Shown here: piece after piece, positions 46,202 through 57,660 of the stretch
How the letters are laid out: every line of letters begins with the position of its first letter
Numbering within the stretch: the first letter of the stretch is position 1
Assembly (NCBI GenBank): GCA_013399115.1
Contig: VXAA01002213.1
Location: 120,347 to 184,346 of the forward strand
DNA from: Anseranas semipalmata
Taxonomy: Eukaryota; Chordata; Aves; Anseriformes; Anseranatidae
Direction of reading: 5' to 3'
Length of the DNA stretch: 64,000 nt
The notes under the pieces: model-generated
The model's input: the letters and a program-made list of their open reading frames with translations, nothing else
What the model was told of the DNA's origin: nothing
Database searches by the model: none
Translations under genes and position numbers: made by a program

Positions 46202-49200
46202 TATAAATAAAAACAAATGGCTCAGTCAACTCATCTTTAATGCTTTGCAGCATGACATCTATTTTGTCTAATGGAATACGACTTTCATACACCAACTGGA
46301 AATTTAACCTTGGCCAAAAGTTATGATGTACATTACAATACACTTTTATTATGTTACACTGTATTGTTGTTGTTTTTTTAATCTATTGCTAAGCCCCTAA
46401 CAGTATGTCTGTGTCGATGAAACCCATCTGTCAAAAGCACAGTAGGGACATTATTATGTAAATGTAGCTGGGTCTTCCTTTTGTGGAGTTGGGGGCGGGA
46501 ATTTAATATACTGTCCTAATATTCCAGCCGGAGGGAAAAAAATGTTTATGAAAAATCTTTTTTTTTTTTTAAGTAAGGGAAAAAAAAAAAGGTCTAGCTG
46601 AATTTGGCTTTTAAAAAGTCAGATTTCTCTCCTCACCCTTCACAGTAAGATCTTTTAGAGCTAATGATACAGTTTCTAATAAAAAATAAAATAAAATACA
46701 TGAGAGACTTTTTTAAGTGCACCAGGAGACAGATAGGTCATTAATATCAGCACTGCTATCTTTTCTATATTACACTCATATTTCAATAACTTACATTTTG
46801 GGGTTATTTTTTTTTTAACAGGTGCCATTTTGGATTATTTCTTTATTAGAGTTTGTTATAAAATATGCAGAAAGGTAGGTAGATTTTGGGGGGAGGCGTG
46901 GGTGAGGAGGAGATTATTTATTACAGTTCTTAAACATCAGCCAAAATCTATCTGTCTAAATTGTCTTTCCTTAGACGCATTCTGCCATTATTTGTAAAAT
47001 GAAGCCATTTGTCCACATGCAGGAAAGTGGCTAAAATTGAAATAGCCACTGTGTGAAATGAAGTATCTACATAGCCCTCCCCTGGGCTAGCTCCCAACCT
47101 GAGGAACTGGCACCAGGAGGTTCATCCCAATGTGATGCATGAAATGAAGTTTGTGTAGCTCTCTAAATCCAGATTACCAGCTGATTTCCTCCCCTAAATT
47201 CCAAGGCACCATCTGTTGAAATCACGAAGACCTCCACTAGCAGGCTTTTTGAGATGGGAAAGTGTCATCTCCATTTCTGCATATGGGATGCTGAGGAGCA
47301 GAACAGCTGAGGTTGTGTTTGCACAAAAAATGAAGGTATATTCACAGCATAAGGAAAAGCACACACTTGCAGGCCATATTTCCTTACCACAGGTAATGAC
47401 AACAAGGAGCATGTGACAACAGGAGCTTTAGCATGGACAACAAATATTTATGGCCCCCTCAGTCTGGATAGCCCTTCCTGAATCTTTGCTCATGTTTCAG
47501 TGAGGTATGGTGAAAGTTCCTCCTGTTTGGGAATCCTTATAAATTCCTTTTCAAGGGAAAGCATGCATATGTGTATTTGGTTGAGATACCTTATCGAAGC
47601 ACATGGGTATCTTTCATTTGTGATGGGCCAGCACATTTCTGAGAAAGTAACAGCTAACACCAGAATCAGGTCTGTGCTTGTCATATTGGACTTACAAGGA
47701 ATTTAGGTATCTAATTCCAAAACTGCAACCAAAAAAGCATTACTACACAGCATCTTCTTTGCACAGAAAAAAAAGCATTACTACACAGCATCTTCTTTGT
47801 TTGATGAGAAAACTCTTAATGTGAGGAAAAAACTTTTGCCTGGAGCATTCACACAGGCTATGGGAAATACCATGTTCCCTTCAGACAGAGTGGACTCAAG
47901 CCCTTAGCTACCACCAAAGACAAAATGAACCTTTATCCCCAGGCAAGCTCAGCAGAGGAAATACCCATCCCGGGTCCCACCTTGGTTCACAACAAACACA
48001 GGTAATGTTAGCGCCTATTGCCATTTATTGGCTGAAAAGGGAAATCATTTACATTTTGGAAACACTTCTCTCAGTCTTGGAGATCTTGGAAGACTTGGGA
48101 GGATCCACTTTTCTAATATAAAGCATCACTAGATGCCTATATGTGCTCCTAGACTTGGCCCAAAATGATGAGGTCTTAGGGATAATAAACAGGTGTGAAA
48201 AAGCTTGGAATGAAGCCTGGGCTGGCTATGCCCAGGTCTCAGGTCTTGACTGTAAGCTCAGCCATTCCCTCATTAAAAACATGTTATTCTGAAACGGCCT
48301 TCAGGTGAGTGACAACTTACACCTCATTTTCCCTATTTTGGCAGTGTTTTCTAGCCTGACTGTATCTGATAGCAAACATTAAGGTTCTGGTTTAGACTGA
48401 TGAGATACCAGCAAGGCGTTTCGTATGAAACAGGCTTTCAAAGCATTATCAGCCAGTCCTGTCTGCTAGGTGCTTCTGCTGTGTGCCGTACTCTCTGCCG
48501 TGGAAAAGTGAAGCATGGTGCTGAATTAGGATAGAGATAATGACTGGGCTTAACTGGGCAGCATACAGCTGGGACAGAGTGACTTTTTCTCGTCCGTAGC
48601 TAAATCTCTCTGCACACAGCCAGTAACATACTCAACTTGGTCTGTAAATCAGCAAAGCTGATTTTTGTTAGCTGATTGAGCAGACATCCAGCATCCTCCA
48701 GCTTCTGCTGCTCCCAGCTCCCTGCTGAAGGAGGCGCAATCTGTCCGTGTCCCGTCTCAGGAGGTTCAGCTCAGCGGGAGCTGTCTCAAGAGAAGGGAAG
48801 ATAACTTAAGTGTTGTTCCTTGTGCATGTCATTTTCTCCTGCTTTCTACAGACACTTGCTTCTGCAGATATTTCTTAATTTAAAGTTTAATCATATTTTA
48901 TCTTAACATAAGTCCTTATGTGATGTTAATTTCTCTAAAGACCAAAATCCAGATCTATAAATATCTCCTAGTCTAAAAATATTTACCTATGTTAGTCCAA
49001 AAAGTTAAGTAACTATTAATTCTTCTGGGTTAGGCATTAAACCAGGCTGAAGAAATGTACTGTGTGAAGGAGGATGGGAAATCCTGTCGTATGCCACTCA
49101 TGGGCATGGATCAATGCAGAGAAGATAAAGGGTACCACTTAGTAGTGGGAAGACTCTGAACACTGGCTTGTGAGTATTTTAAAACAGAATTCTAATCAAG

Positions 49201-50089
49201 GAACCTTTTGGTTGGTGACAGTGAAAGAAATGGCAGAGATCGCAGAATCCCTTTACTACTGCTGAAGCTGGTAGGAAAATAGATTATATGCTGTTTTGTT
49301 TTTCTTTTTTTTTCTGAAAAAAAAAAAAGTTTTACATCTTTTAAAACAAAAAATCTGAAATATTTTGATTCAGAATGTCCCCTGGTTGTTTAATGAGAGT
49401 TGCAGGACTCACAGGTTTCATGGGATGCCTCATGTATTCATTCCCCTTCATTAGATGAATTGTCTGGTTGAACAACATTCCACATTGCACCTTAGAGCCT
49501 TTACATGCAGACAGAGGAAATATGAAGGCCAAAAAGTCTCTGAACACATCTAACCAGGGCAGACATAGTCCAAGTGGGGTCAAAAGCCTCTGTGGTAAAT
49601 AAAGCAACCAAACTATTATTTCCACAAGTCTCCAGGGAAATATTTGTGAATTAAGATTTTTATGTTTGCTGATACACTAGTTTAGGGTGGGGTTGTTATA
49701 TTAAGTCATACTCCAAAACTTGTTTATTATTAGTAGTAGTAGTGGTATTTGTATTTCTATTTTTTAACCATTGCCATGTAGTAACTTTACTGCTACTCCT
49801 GCACTTCAGCTGGGAAATAAAATCTAAAATCTTGCTTATGTATGCCATTAAAGATCCATGGGTGAAAAAACAACCCTGGTGCCCAGCTGAACCCTTCAGT
49901 ATGTCACTTCCCTAGCCCAGCACCTTTTGCACATCCAGGAAAGTGCCTCCCATCTGCAGGCCGCAGAGTGATGCTGTTCTCCAGAGTGCAGTGATGCCTC
50001 CCTAGGCAACATCTACAGGGAGGGATGGCAGAGCAGTTTCACCTTACGGGTGTGCAAAGTTTTCTGGGCTGCAAAGGGTGCCTCAAGCA
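46202..50089. other. no gene assigned
   Basis: AT-rich DNA with T/A homopolymers at 46558-46570 and 46580-46591, a tandem duplication at 47731-47799 (listed), and an excellent but unpaired donor CAG/GTGAGT at 48302-48310. The block at 46430-46550 (CpG-poor, free of repeats) is a plausible conserved element, but this cannot be judged here. Confidence 0.4.
47731..47799 (+). repeat. 38-bp period tandem duplication
   Basis: 'aaaagcattactacacagca' followed by 'tcttctttg' occurs twice with a 38-bp period and no mismatch over the 29 shared bases. The perfect identity points to a recent event or an assembly duplication. Confidence 0.93.
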
Positions 50090-50360
50090 CTTTCGTGTTT
50101 ACACGTGGGAGAGGACGGATGGTGCTGTCTCAGTCTGGGGAGAGGGGACAGCTGCTCTGGGTTGGCAGCCGAGAGGCAGCAGATTGAGAGGCGGGTTGGT
50201 CCGTGGGGAAGGAGCGCTTCTCCCGCCGTCCTGCCTTTCGGGCCTTTGAAGCTTGCTCTGTGCCCAAGTGGGCTTCAGTGGCGGGCCCGCCGTCAGAGCA
50301 GATCCTGGTGGCAGCAACCACACGGCTTTTTAAGCACTTCTGAGGCACGCGGGGCGTAAG
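50090..50360. promoter_or_regulatory. CpG-dense islet, possible promoter
   Basis: About 17-20 CpGs in 270 bp, dense at 50195-50300 ('cgcttctcccgccgtcctgc', 'ggcgggcccgccgtc') and at 50347-50357 ('cacgcggggcg'). GC is clearly above the flanks. GGCGGGCCCGCC (50280-50291) is a perfect 12-bp palindrome containing GC-box-like GGGCGG-type sequence on both strands. Open frames exist on both strands because of composition. The direction of any transcript is unknown. Confidence 0.4.
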
Positions 50361-51569
50361 GAGGTGGTACAGGGACAGCACTAGAAGCAGAGATCAGCTT
50401 TCATAAGGTCAGCTGTGCTCCGTGATTGGCAGGATGGCAGCTTCTGATCAATAACTGCAAAGGGTTATTGATTCAGCCACCAATCTGAACTCTTAATTAC
50501 TGATATTAAATGTCAGAAACTTTCAGAGCTTCAGTCATATGGCTGTAATCTCATATTCCAGAAGCTCTGCAGTGGCAAGTTCTCATCAAACTTCATGTGG
50601 CAAGGGTGTGCTCTCGGCTCGGCTGCTGCACACCAGGAGTGATGTGGCTACCTCCGGTCTATCTACTCTGGATTTGCTATGGGGGAGGGAGATTGCAGTC
50701 TGGCTTATTGCATCTTTCCATGTGTGTCACTCAAAACTACAGAAGAATCAGAAGAATAAAAAGGACCCCTCCCCTTTTCTACCTATGGCAGAAGCGGGAG
50801 TTCTCTGTCCAGTGAAATCCCTGCTTTAAGCACCTCAAAGGATTGCCAAAATTAGAAACTGAATCTTTCTTTGATAGCCCCAACATAAATATATGCACAT
50901 ATAAATAGGGACACACAGCATGTGTGCATTTCAATAGATAGATATTATTCTGATGTATATACTATAAACATCTATGCAGAAAAGGAAAATATGTCACTAT
51001 CATATTTTACGCAGACAGATAGGTACATGTGTGTTTGCAGGAGTTAAATGCATACATGAGCACTCAGCAGATATAGCCACAGTCTCTAGTAAGTGTATAC
51101 CTAAGTTGTGCTTCTGATGCTTCGTAAAGGTTTCTGTTTTGAATCGCTTTCCTGATCATATAATTTCTTGCCATCTAGTTCCAATACTGTGAGAAACACT
51201 GAAAATTCATGCCCATTTTCCATTCTCCGTGTCACGCGTGGTTTTACACATCTTTATCATGAAAAGGCAGAAAAACAGAAGTTGTTTCACAGCTGTGAAC
51301 ATTTCTACTTGCCCTTCTCTTTCCCTTTCTGTTTACTACATCCTTTCTTAGCCTGGAGTAGGGAGGAGATAGAAATGCATGCAGGACTCAGAACACAGTT
51401 GCACTTTATATTGATAATGTCACAACAATGTTTGCTCTTTTATTTATATTTTTGACCGCTGCTGAGCAATAAGCTGCAGTTCTGGTGGCACAGTCTTCTG
51501 TGCTTCCCAGATCTCTTTTCTGAGAGATGACAGCTTAACACAATGTGTATATAGTTAGTTTTTTCACCC
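50361..51569. other. no gene seen
   Basis: AT-rich DNA. 50880-51060 is rich in ATAT/ACAT words. No recognised repeat lies before the inverted CR1. Confidence 0.5.
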
Positions 51570-52110
51570 CCTTTTTTCATTACTTTGCATTTATCGTCAC
51601 TGAATTTCACCTGCCATTTTATTGCCCAATCATTCAGAGTCATGAGATCTGTACTCTTGGTTATCAGATTTGTTTTTATTACCCCAACTACCTCAATACC
51701 ATCAGCAGATTTTTTCTCCTCTGCAACATAAAGGATCCCTGTGGGACTCCCTTGGTCACCTCCCTCCATTAAGAAAACTGACCATTTATTCGTACACTTC
51801 ACATCTACCTCTTTAAGCAGTTATTAACCCAAGAAAAGACTTTCCTATTTCTTTTTGCAGTACCATTGTTTCTTTACAGGCTTTTGGTATGGGACTTTTC
51901 AAAAATCCAAGTCTGCTTTTATCCATATGCTTGCTGACTCTTTAAAAGAACTCCAATAAATCTTGTAACCACCTCCTATAAAAGTCATGTTGCCTCTTTC
52001 ACATTACATTATATCCATCTATGTGTCTTCCACTTCTGTTCATGATTACAGTTCTTTCCAATCTGCTTGATATTGTGTTACACATGCTGGTTTGCAGTTC
52101 CCCATTTCAC
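51570..52110 (-). mobile_element. ancient CR1/L3-type LINE, ORF2 segment, inverted
   Basis: The plus strand carries the reverse complement of old CR1 ORF2 in order: 'gaatttcacctgccatttta' (51602), 'ggatccctgtgggactccct' (51732), 'aaaactgaccatttattcgt' (51774), 'cagttattaacccaagaaaa' (51818), 'aaaaatccaagtctgctttt' (51900), 'atccatctatgtgtcttcca' (52012), 'gtttgcagttcccc' (52090). On the minus strand the peptide includes 'LNDWAIKWQ' and 'DKCKV', a hallmark just downstream of the RT catalytic site. It is a 540-bp internal fragment lacking the 3' end. Confidence 0.85.
51680..51712 (-). pseudogene. CR1 RT catalytic motif, decayed
   Basis: The region that reads F-A-D-D in active relatives reads S-A-D-G on the minus strand (GAT at 51703-51701, GGT at 51700-51698), followed by 'IEVVGVI'. 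The second aspartate is lost. Upstream, the GVPQG block is reduced to 'QGSPTG', so this copy is long dead. Confidence 0.7.
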
Positions 52111-52561
52111 AGACTGAATAGGAATCTGTGATGAAAAAAGCTTCTGTTTTCCAAGAACTAATAATCAAAATAAAGATGACCATGAAGTGCTCTTCATTGC
52201 TAATAATGCTGTGAGCCTAGAAGGAGTTATTTCATGTTACTGAGTGCCATTTCATTTTATTTAAAAATGCAGAAGCTATTTATAATCTGAAGAAATTACA
52301 GAAGGTAGAAGCTAAATCTTAATATTTGGCTCTCTGGATATTGAATCAGAGTTGATTCCCTTCATTTTAGTCTCTTGAACTGGGTTCTTTGACATGTCAT
52401 AATTAAAGTTAAAAAAGCAGAAATGGATGATTCTTTGCTATGACCATTTTATTCTCAGGAAAAGGGGCCTAAATTAAAAGCAAAACAGTACACAAACAGT
52501 GATTACTTTAGTCTCCTGCCTATTTCTTTATAAAGGGTTTTTGAAAGATATTACACCTCAG

Positions 52562-52577
52562 AGAGTCAGCTGACTCT
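52562..52577. other. 16-bp perfect palindrome
   Basis: AGAGTCAGCTGACTCT has an E-box (CAGCTG) at its centre and TGACTC half-sites on both strands. About one such perfect 16-bp palindrome is expected by chance in a window this size. Confidence 0.8.
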
Positions 52578-52630
52578 TGAGGGAACCAAGTACTCTATTA
52601 TCAAAATTAGTAACAGACAAGTAATACTGT

Positions 52631-52768
52631 ATCACAGGTAATTAAAATAATTTATAGATGGGCAAAATTCATTAAAAGGTTGGTGAATCCTATTTGGTAT
52701 ATCACGGATAACCCAAGCAATTTATAAGTGGGCAAATGTGACTAATCTTAAATAAATCCTATGAAACC
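52631..52768 (+). repeat. diverged 70-bp tandem duplication
   Basis: Copy 1 (52631-52700) and copy 2 (52701-52768) share 'atcac.g.taa', 'aatttata.[ag]tgggcaaa' and 'aaatcctatg'-like blocks at a constant 70-bp offset. Roughly 65-70% alike by eye, so the duplication is old. Confidence 0.75.
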
Positions 52769-54139
52769 AAAGAAAGCCTTTAAGTCAGTTAATCAAAAGA
52801 AGCCAGTCAAGCAGTTGTCTTGAGACAGGCAAATCAATGAATATCAAGAACCTTAAATCTGCATTAAATCCCATTACTTATCTTTGTTTACCAAATTTTA
52901 ACTTCAGTGTCCTCTCCAGTAATATATATTCTAAAAAAAGCTGGAGTTCAAGAGTAGAAGCCCTCAGCCATTTACATGACAATAGCATTTCAACATCATG
53001 GTAAAACTGTTCAAAAAGATTTTGAATTATGTTTTGTACAAAGCTTCCAAGCCACCTCTTCTAATTCATCTCAGTGATGTCATCACATGGTAGAAATAAT
53101 GCTGAGTTACTGAATACTGATGTTTTATCTTGAGTTGTACTGTCTTTTATTCTCAGTCTTCTTCTCATGCATCTGGTTGCTGCAGACTCCCAGGGTTGAA
53201 CTGGAAGAGCTGTTGGATGTATTATAAAGCTGAGCAGAAGGAAAGCTGACTCTATTTCAGAGGATTTTATAGCCTTCTCTCTTACTTTAGGCACGGAAAA
53301 ATTTGCACCTCTTTCAGGCTTAGCTGGATTCAGGATTAGCTGTTGTCATCCATTCCTTAACACCCCCACGGCCTTAGAAACACAGCTTGGACTACGCAAC
53401 TTAATGCATGTGTAGTATACTTCTAACTGGCCTTTGTGTGTGTGTGTCAGAGTTCCTTTCAAGACAAGGTTTTCACTTGTTGCATTTATTCAGGCGATTT
53501 AGTTCCATAAGGCTTAACACAAGCTGAAATTCTGCTTGCAGTAAATCCCAGTGAACTTCTCTTTTATAAAAGAGTCTTCAACACCTCAGAAGAGTCTTTT
53601 TAAGATTTGGTCTTTAAGAAGAGTTACCAAATGGAGTGACCAAGAGAAAAACATCGCTGTTTTCCTCAGCAGTCTATGTACACAAGCTTTAGCTTTTTTA
53701 TTTTTCTTTTTTAACTTGGTAAGACAGGTTAAATCAACAACATAATTTGCAAGCAAGAAGAATGGTTCAGTTTTTCTGCTAAGTTGATCAGAACATGTGA
53801 AAACTTGCTTAAAAACCACTAAGCCTAAATGAATAAGCAGTGCTGAGAAGGAATGTTAAATTTTGTTCAGCGGTGCAAGTTTGCACCTCAACAATGGGCA
53901 GAACAAGCTTTTTTCAGCCTAATATTTAGTGTAGATATATCTTAGTTAGTATATCCAGTGTTAAACAATGAACATGCAATCATACCGAAGTCTTCACTTG
54001 ATAATGTATACACTATATAACAGTATACTGTGTTATATTTCAACGTTTTCCTGATGTTAATTACTGGTCAGACTCTACCATTGCCGTCTATTTTTGTTCA
54101 TGAGGGCAGACAAGGCTTCTACACACTTCCTAATCTAGG

Positions 54140-54402
54140 ATGCAAGGAAACAGTCTCAAGTTGCACCAGGGGAGGTTTAGACTGGATATCAGGAAGAATT
54201 TCTTCATGATAAGGGTGGTTGGGCATTGAAACAGGCTGCCCATGCAATTGGTAGAGTTGCCATCCCTGGAGGTTCTGAAGAGACATGTGGATATGGCACT
54301 TAAAGACGTGGTTTAAAGGTGGACTTCTTAGCGTTAGGTTGACAGTTGGACTTAATGATCTTAAGAGTCTTTTCCAATCTTAACGATTCTATGACTCTGT
54401 GA
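54140..54402 (+). mobile_element. CR1 LINE 3' end
   Basis: Clear tail of an avian CR1: 'gcaaggaaacagtctcaagt' (54142), 'tgcaccaggggaggtttaga' (54162), 'aatttcttcatgataagggt' (54198), 'gaaacaggctgcccatg' (54229), 'ggttgacagttggacttaat' (54337), and the terminal octamers 'cgattctatgactctgtga' (54384-54402). About 263 bp, 5'-truncated and only moderately diverged. Confidence 0.94.
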
Positions 54403-57400
54403 TAATTAAAGATGATGCAACTAAACTTTACATGTCCCTAAATTTGGATGCCTCCCGATGCAGCACACGGAACTAGGTGTCTCATTTCTTTTAAGAGAAA
54501 GAAGGAAGCATTTTAAGGCTGTCAAAGGTAAATACTGTCTATGCAAGTTTAGGCTTTCAGGGTAGCTCGACACAATCTCTCCCCAGAAAGAACCCTATGA
54601 AGATATTGTCCTTTTCCTGTTGACTGGCTGGAAGCTTCATCTCACTTGTTTTCAGCTGTACAAACTTTGCATCTCATTTGAACTGGTCAGCTGAGATGTC
54701 CCCTTAGACAGATAAGTATATGCAGCAAGTTTTGCTTCATTTTGTTTCAATGATTGGCTTCATTTTACATGCTTGACATCTTAAATAGAAAACCTAAGAA
54801 GGGATGAAAGCATCAGTATTTCCATACTTACTACAGGGGCAGCCTATGAGACTTCTCTCTGCTAGATAGTAAAATGTGGTAAAATGAATCACTTTACTAT
54901 GACTGCTTCATAAGGCATCTACAGGTTAGGTTCATATCATGTACAAACTAAAGTCTGATATTTACAGATAGATATCTCAAAAGAATTTTACTATTCATGG
55001 TTATCAGGAGATCAAACAAAAAGCATCTATGAGATTAAGAGAAAAACACGAGTAGTACAGAAGTAATCACCTTCTCCTCTGGAGCCTTTTCTAGCCATAA
55101 ATATGTGTTTCTTCAAATTCAAAAGCTTAGAGCACTTTTATAAGAAAATGTTTTCAGTAAGAAAACATCAGGAAGTTTTGATTTGATTTCAACTAGAAGT
55201 TTTTTTAGTGTGGAACAAGAACTGTTTATGATATATTCTGTTAACATACCCCTACATTACTCTTTGCTCTTTACATTTTTGAAAGTCAGGATTCTTTCTA
55301 AAGCATATTTTATAAAATCTGTTTTTGTGAGATTATGATAATGTCTATACCAGCTGGATGTCTAGTACAAGGAGTCTTGTTCTTTCAGGAGACATACATG
55401 TTAGTTGCTTGATTCTTGACCAAAAGGTTCCTAGTTTTATAAATGCATTGAATTTACAACTTTCCAATTACAGACTTTTATAAAATATTCTATACAAAGC
55501 ACAAAACGTAATACTTATATCATTTCTAGTTTAAGCTCTCGTTTAAATCTACTAAAAAGATTCTAACGATTTTCTTATTGAAAGTGCTTTCTTCCATAAG
55601 TGCTATAAAATATTAAATGTTTATAAATATATTGCTGAATACAGCTGAGGAGAGGGAAAGCCAAAACGTGGTATAATTATAAAAGCTGATTTTTAGACTT
55701 CAGATAATAGTAGCTGTTCTATAGCCTGTGGTGTTATCTCCTTTAGCATGTACAGATGATTCTTGGATGAAGGAAATAGGACCAATGTGGACTATTTTTA
55801 ATTAGCTTGAATATTTGAATAGCCTGAATATTTTAATAAAATACACACCCAGATACTTTTAGACTTTTAATTTTAAACACAAAAGATTTAAAATGATTAG
55901 AAATCTATCTTAAAATTTCCCAGCAAACTACTAAACACACAGAGTAAATTCTGCTAAGAATATGTTCCAATGTCAACCAGTCTATCCTTGTATTCAAGGA
56001 TCAGCAGTGACTGTACTCCACCTCTAGCCTTCTGTAGGCTTGTATGTCTCAAAGTCCTTTAGTACTGGTTTAACATTTATTAGGCATAGCTGGGAAGACA
56101 AAAACACGAGGAGAGAAATGACTTGCTAAAAGGAAGTTAAAGGCAAAGCTAGAAATTTCCTCAAGACTACCCACATGTTTTGATGACAAAGATAGACTAA
56201 ACAGATTGAATGGGGTCACCCAAGAAGTCCATGGTGGATCTAGATGTTACAGTGCAGGTCTGTAGAAACACAGAAGTAGTGGTTCAACACTGCAGCTATT
56301 GGCTTCCCCAGCACTGGGTAAGGGATTGAGAGAGTCCTTCAGGGTGGTGCAAAAGCAGTAAAACAGTGTCTTCCAGAGTGTAAGATCTAGAAATTTTACT
56401 TTTCTTAAAATCTGTTAAAAGGTGAGAAAAAATTACATTTTATGTTTCCTGATGGTTCAAAATTCTCATGCAGTTCTCCTCTTGGATAGAGTTAAACATA
56501 TACTAAAAGTAAGAGTACCTTAGAGATCTAAAGGTGGTGATTTTGTTCCTGGGGAGAAAGAAGGAAACATGGTAGCTAGAGGGGAGAAGGAATACTAAAA
56601 CTTCAGATTTGTTGTTTGTTTGTTTGTTGTTTTAAAAGAATGTCAATTCAAAAAAATATTTTTTTATTTTTTTAGTCTGCCTCAAAGAAAGAGCCCCCAG
56701 CACATGTGAAAACTTAAAGAGATATGCCACCAATAATGATATCCCTAGAAATACCTTTTCCTCTTGTATATATGTACCTGATATTATCTGAAGCATCCGA
56801 AAATGTTTGTGTACAGCAGCACTATAATAGGATTTTGTGAATTGTTCTTATCTAAGTGTTATATATGCATCCAGAGGGAAAACTTTACTTTAACCAGGTA
56901 CATTATCAGAAAATAACAATCTGGGGCATAAACATCCCCAGTGTGCACCTTTTTTATGATGTCAAACAGAGCAAACAATACACATATTTTCCCATTATTT
57001 TATGTTTGATTTTTTTCATTATTATTATTATGTTAAGCTGCCTGTGTTGGATTTGTAAATGGGCTATGACTGTTACATTATGGCAACCCCTTATCCAAAC
57101 AAGTCTCTCCTGATAATGGTGCCCAGCATTGCAGGCTAGACAGTGGCAATGGGAGATGAAACAAAGGGTATGCCTCTGCCAGTGGTCACAGGTTCCACCT
57201 CTGAGTGATTCACAGGAATGAAATAAGCAATTCAGAACAAAAGAGTTTTTCAAAAAGCCACTTGCAATTGGGGAGCATGAATACAATCCCCAAAACTGTC
57301 CAAAACTGACGTTAGAGAGAATGCTGAAGACCTGAGTTCTAACTACTAAGATGAAAGACATTTTTGTAGAAAATTTATGGATAAGTGATTATCATTTTCC

Positions 57401-57485
57401 TGGTGACAAAAAATGTTTATTCATTCTCCAACTGATCTCGAATTAGAGGCAGGCTGGTCAGTAGTCCATCTAAAGAGCTCTTTAG
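54403..57485. other. no gene seen; very AT-rich
   Basis: About 3 kb of AT-rich DNA with no recognised repeats except a small (TTTG)n near 56612-56627. The lack of identifiable repeats over 3 kb may reflect old unique sequence. Confidence 0.5.
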
Positions 57486-57660
57486 GAAAAAAAAAAAAAA
57501 AAGTGATTTCTGCAAGTTCCAGCAACCAGATGCTGGAATCTGCTTGATACAAATGGTGACAAAAAAAAAAAAAAAAAAGAGATATAGATTAATGTGGGTA
57601 GCCAAGGATGGAAAGAAGACCCTCAAGATCATGATAAACATTGTTTTTTTTTTTTTTTTT
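57486..57660. repeat. three long homopolymers in 175 bp
   Basis: A17 (57486-57502), A19 (57560-57578) and T18 (57643-57660) separated by ordinary sequence. No TE body joins them, and lengths may be unreliable. Confidence 0.9.

Larger units (their letters stand above)
52111..54139. other. no gene seen; palindrome and diverged duplication
   Basis: Contains a 16-bp palindrome and a 70-bp tandem duplication (both listed), a short (GT)n at 53436-53448 and an inverted repeat GGTGCAA-GT-TTGCACC at 53872-53887. The rest is AT-rich. Confidence 0.45.

Noticed and set aside
48240..48304. Exon ending in the perfect donor CAG/GTGAGT
   Set aside because: No acceptor with a pyrimidine tract lies upstream at a sensible distance, so I keep it only as a note.
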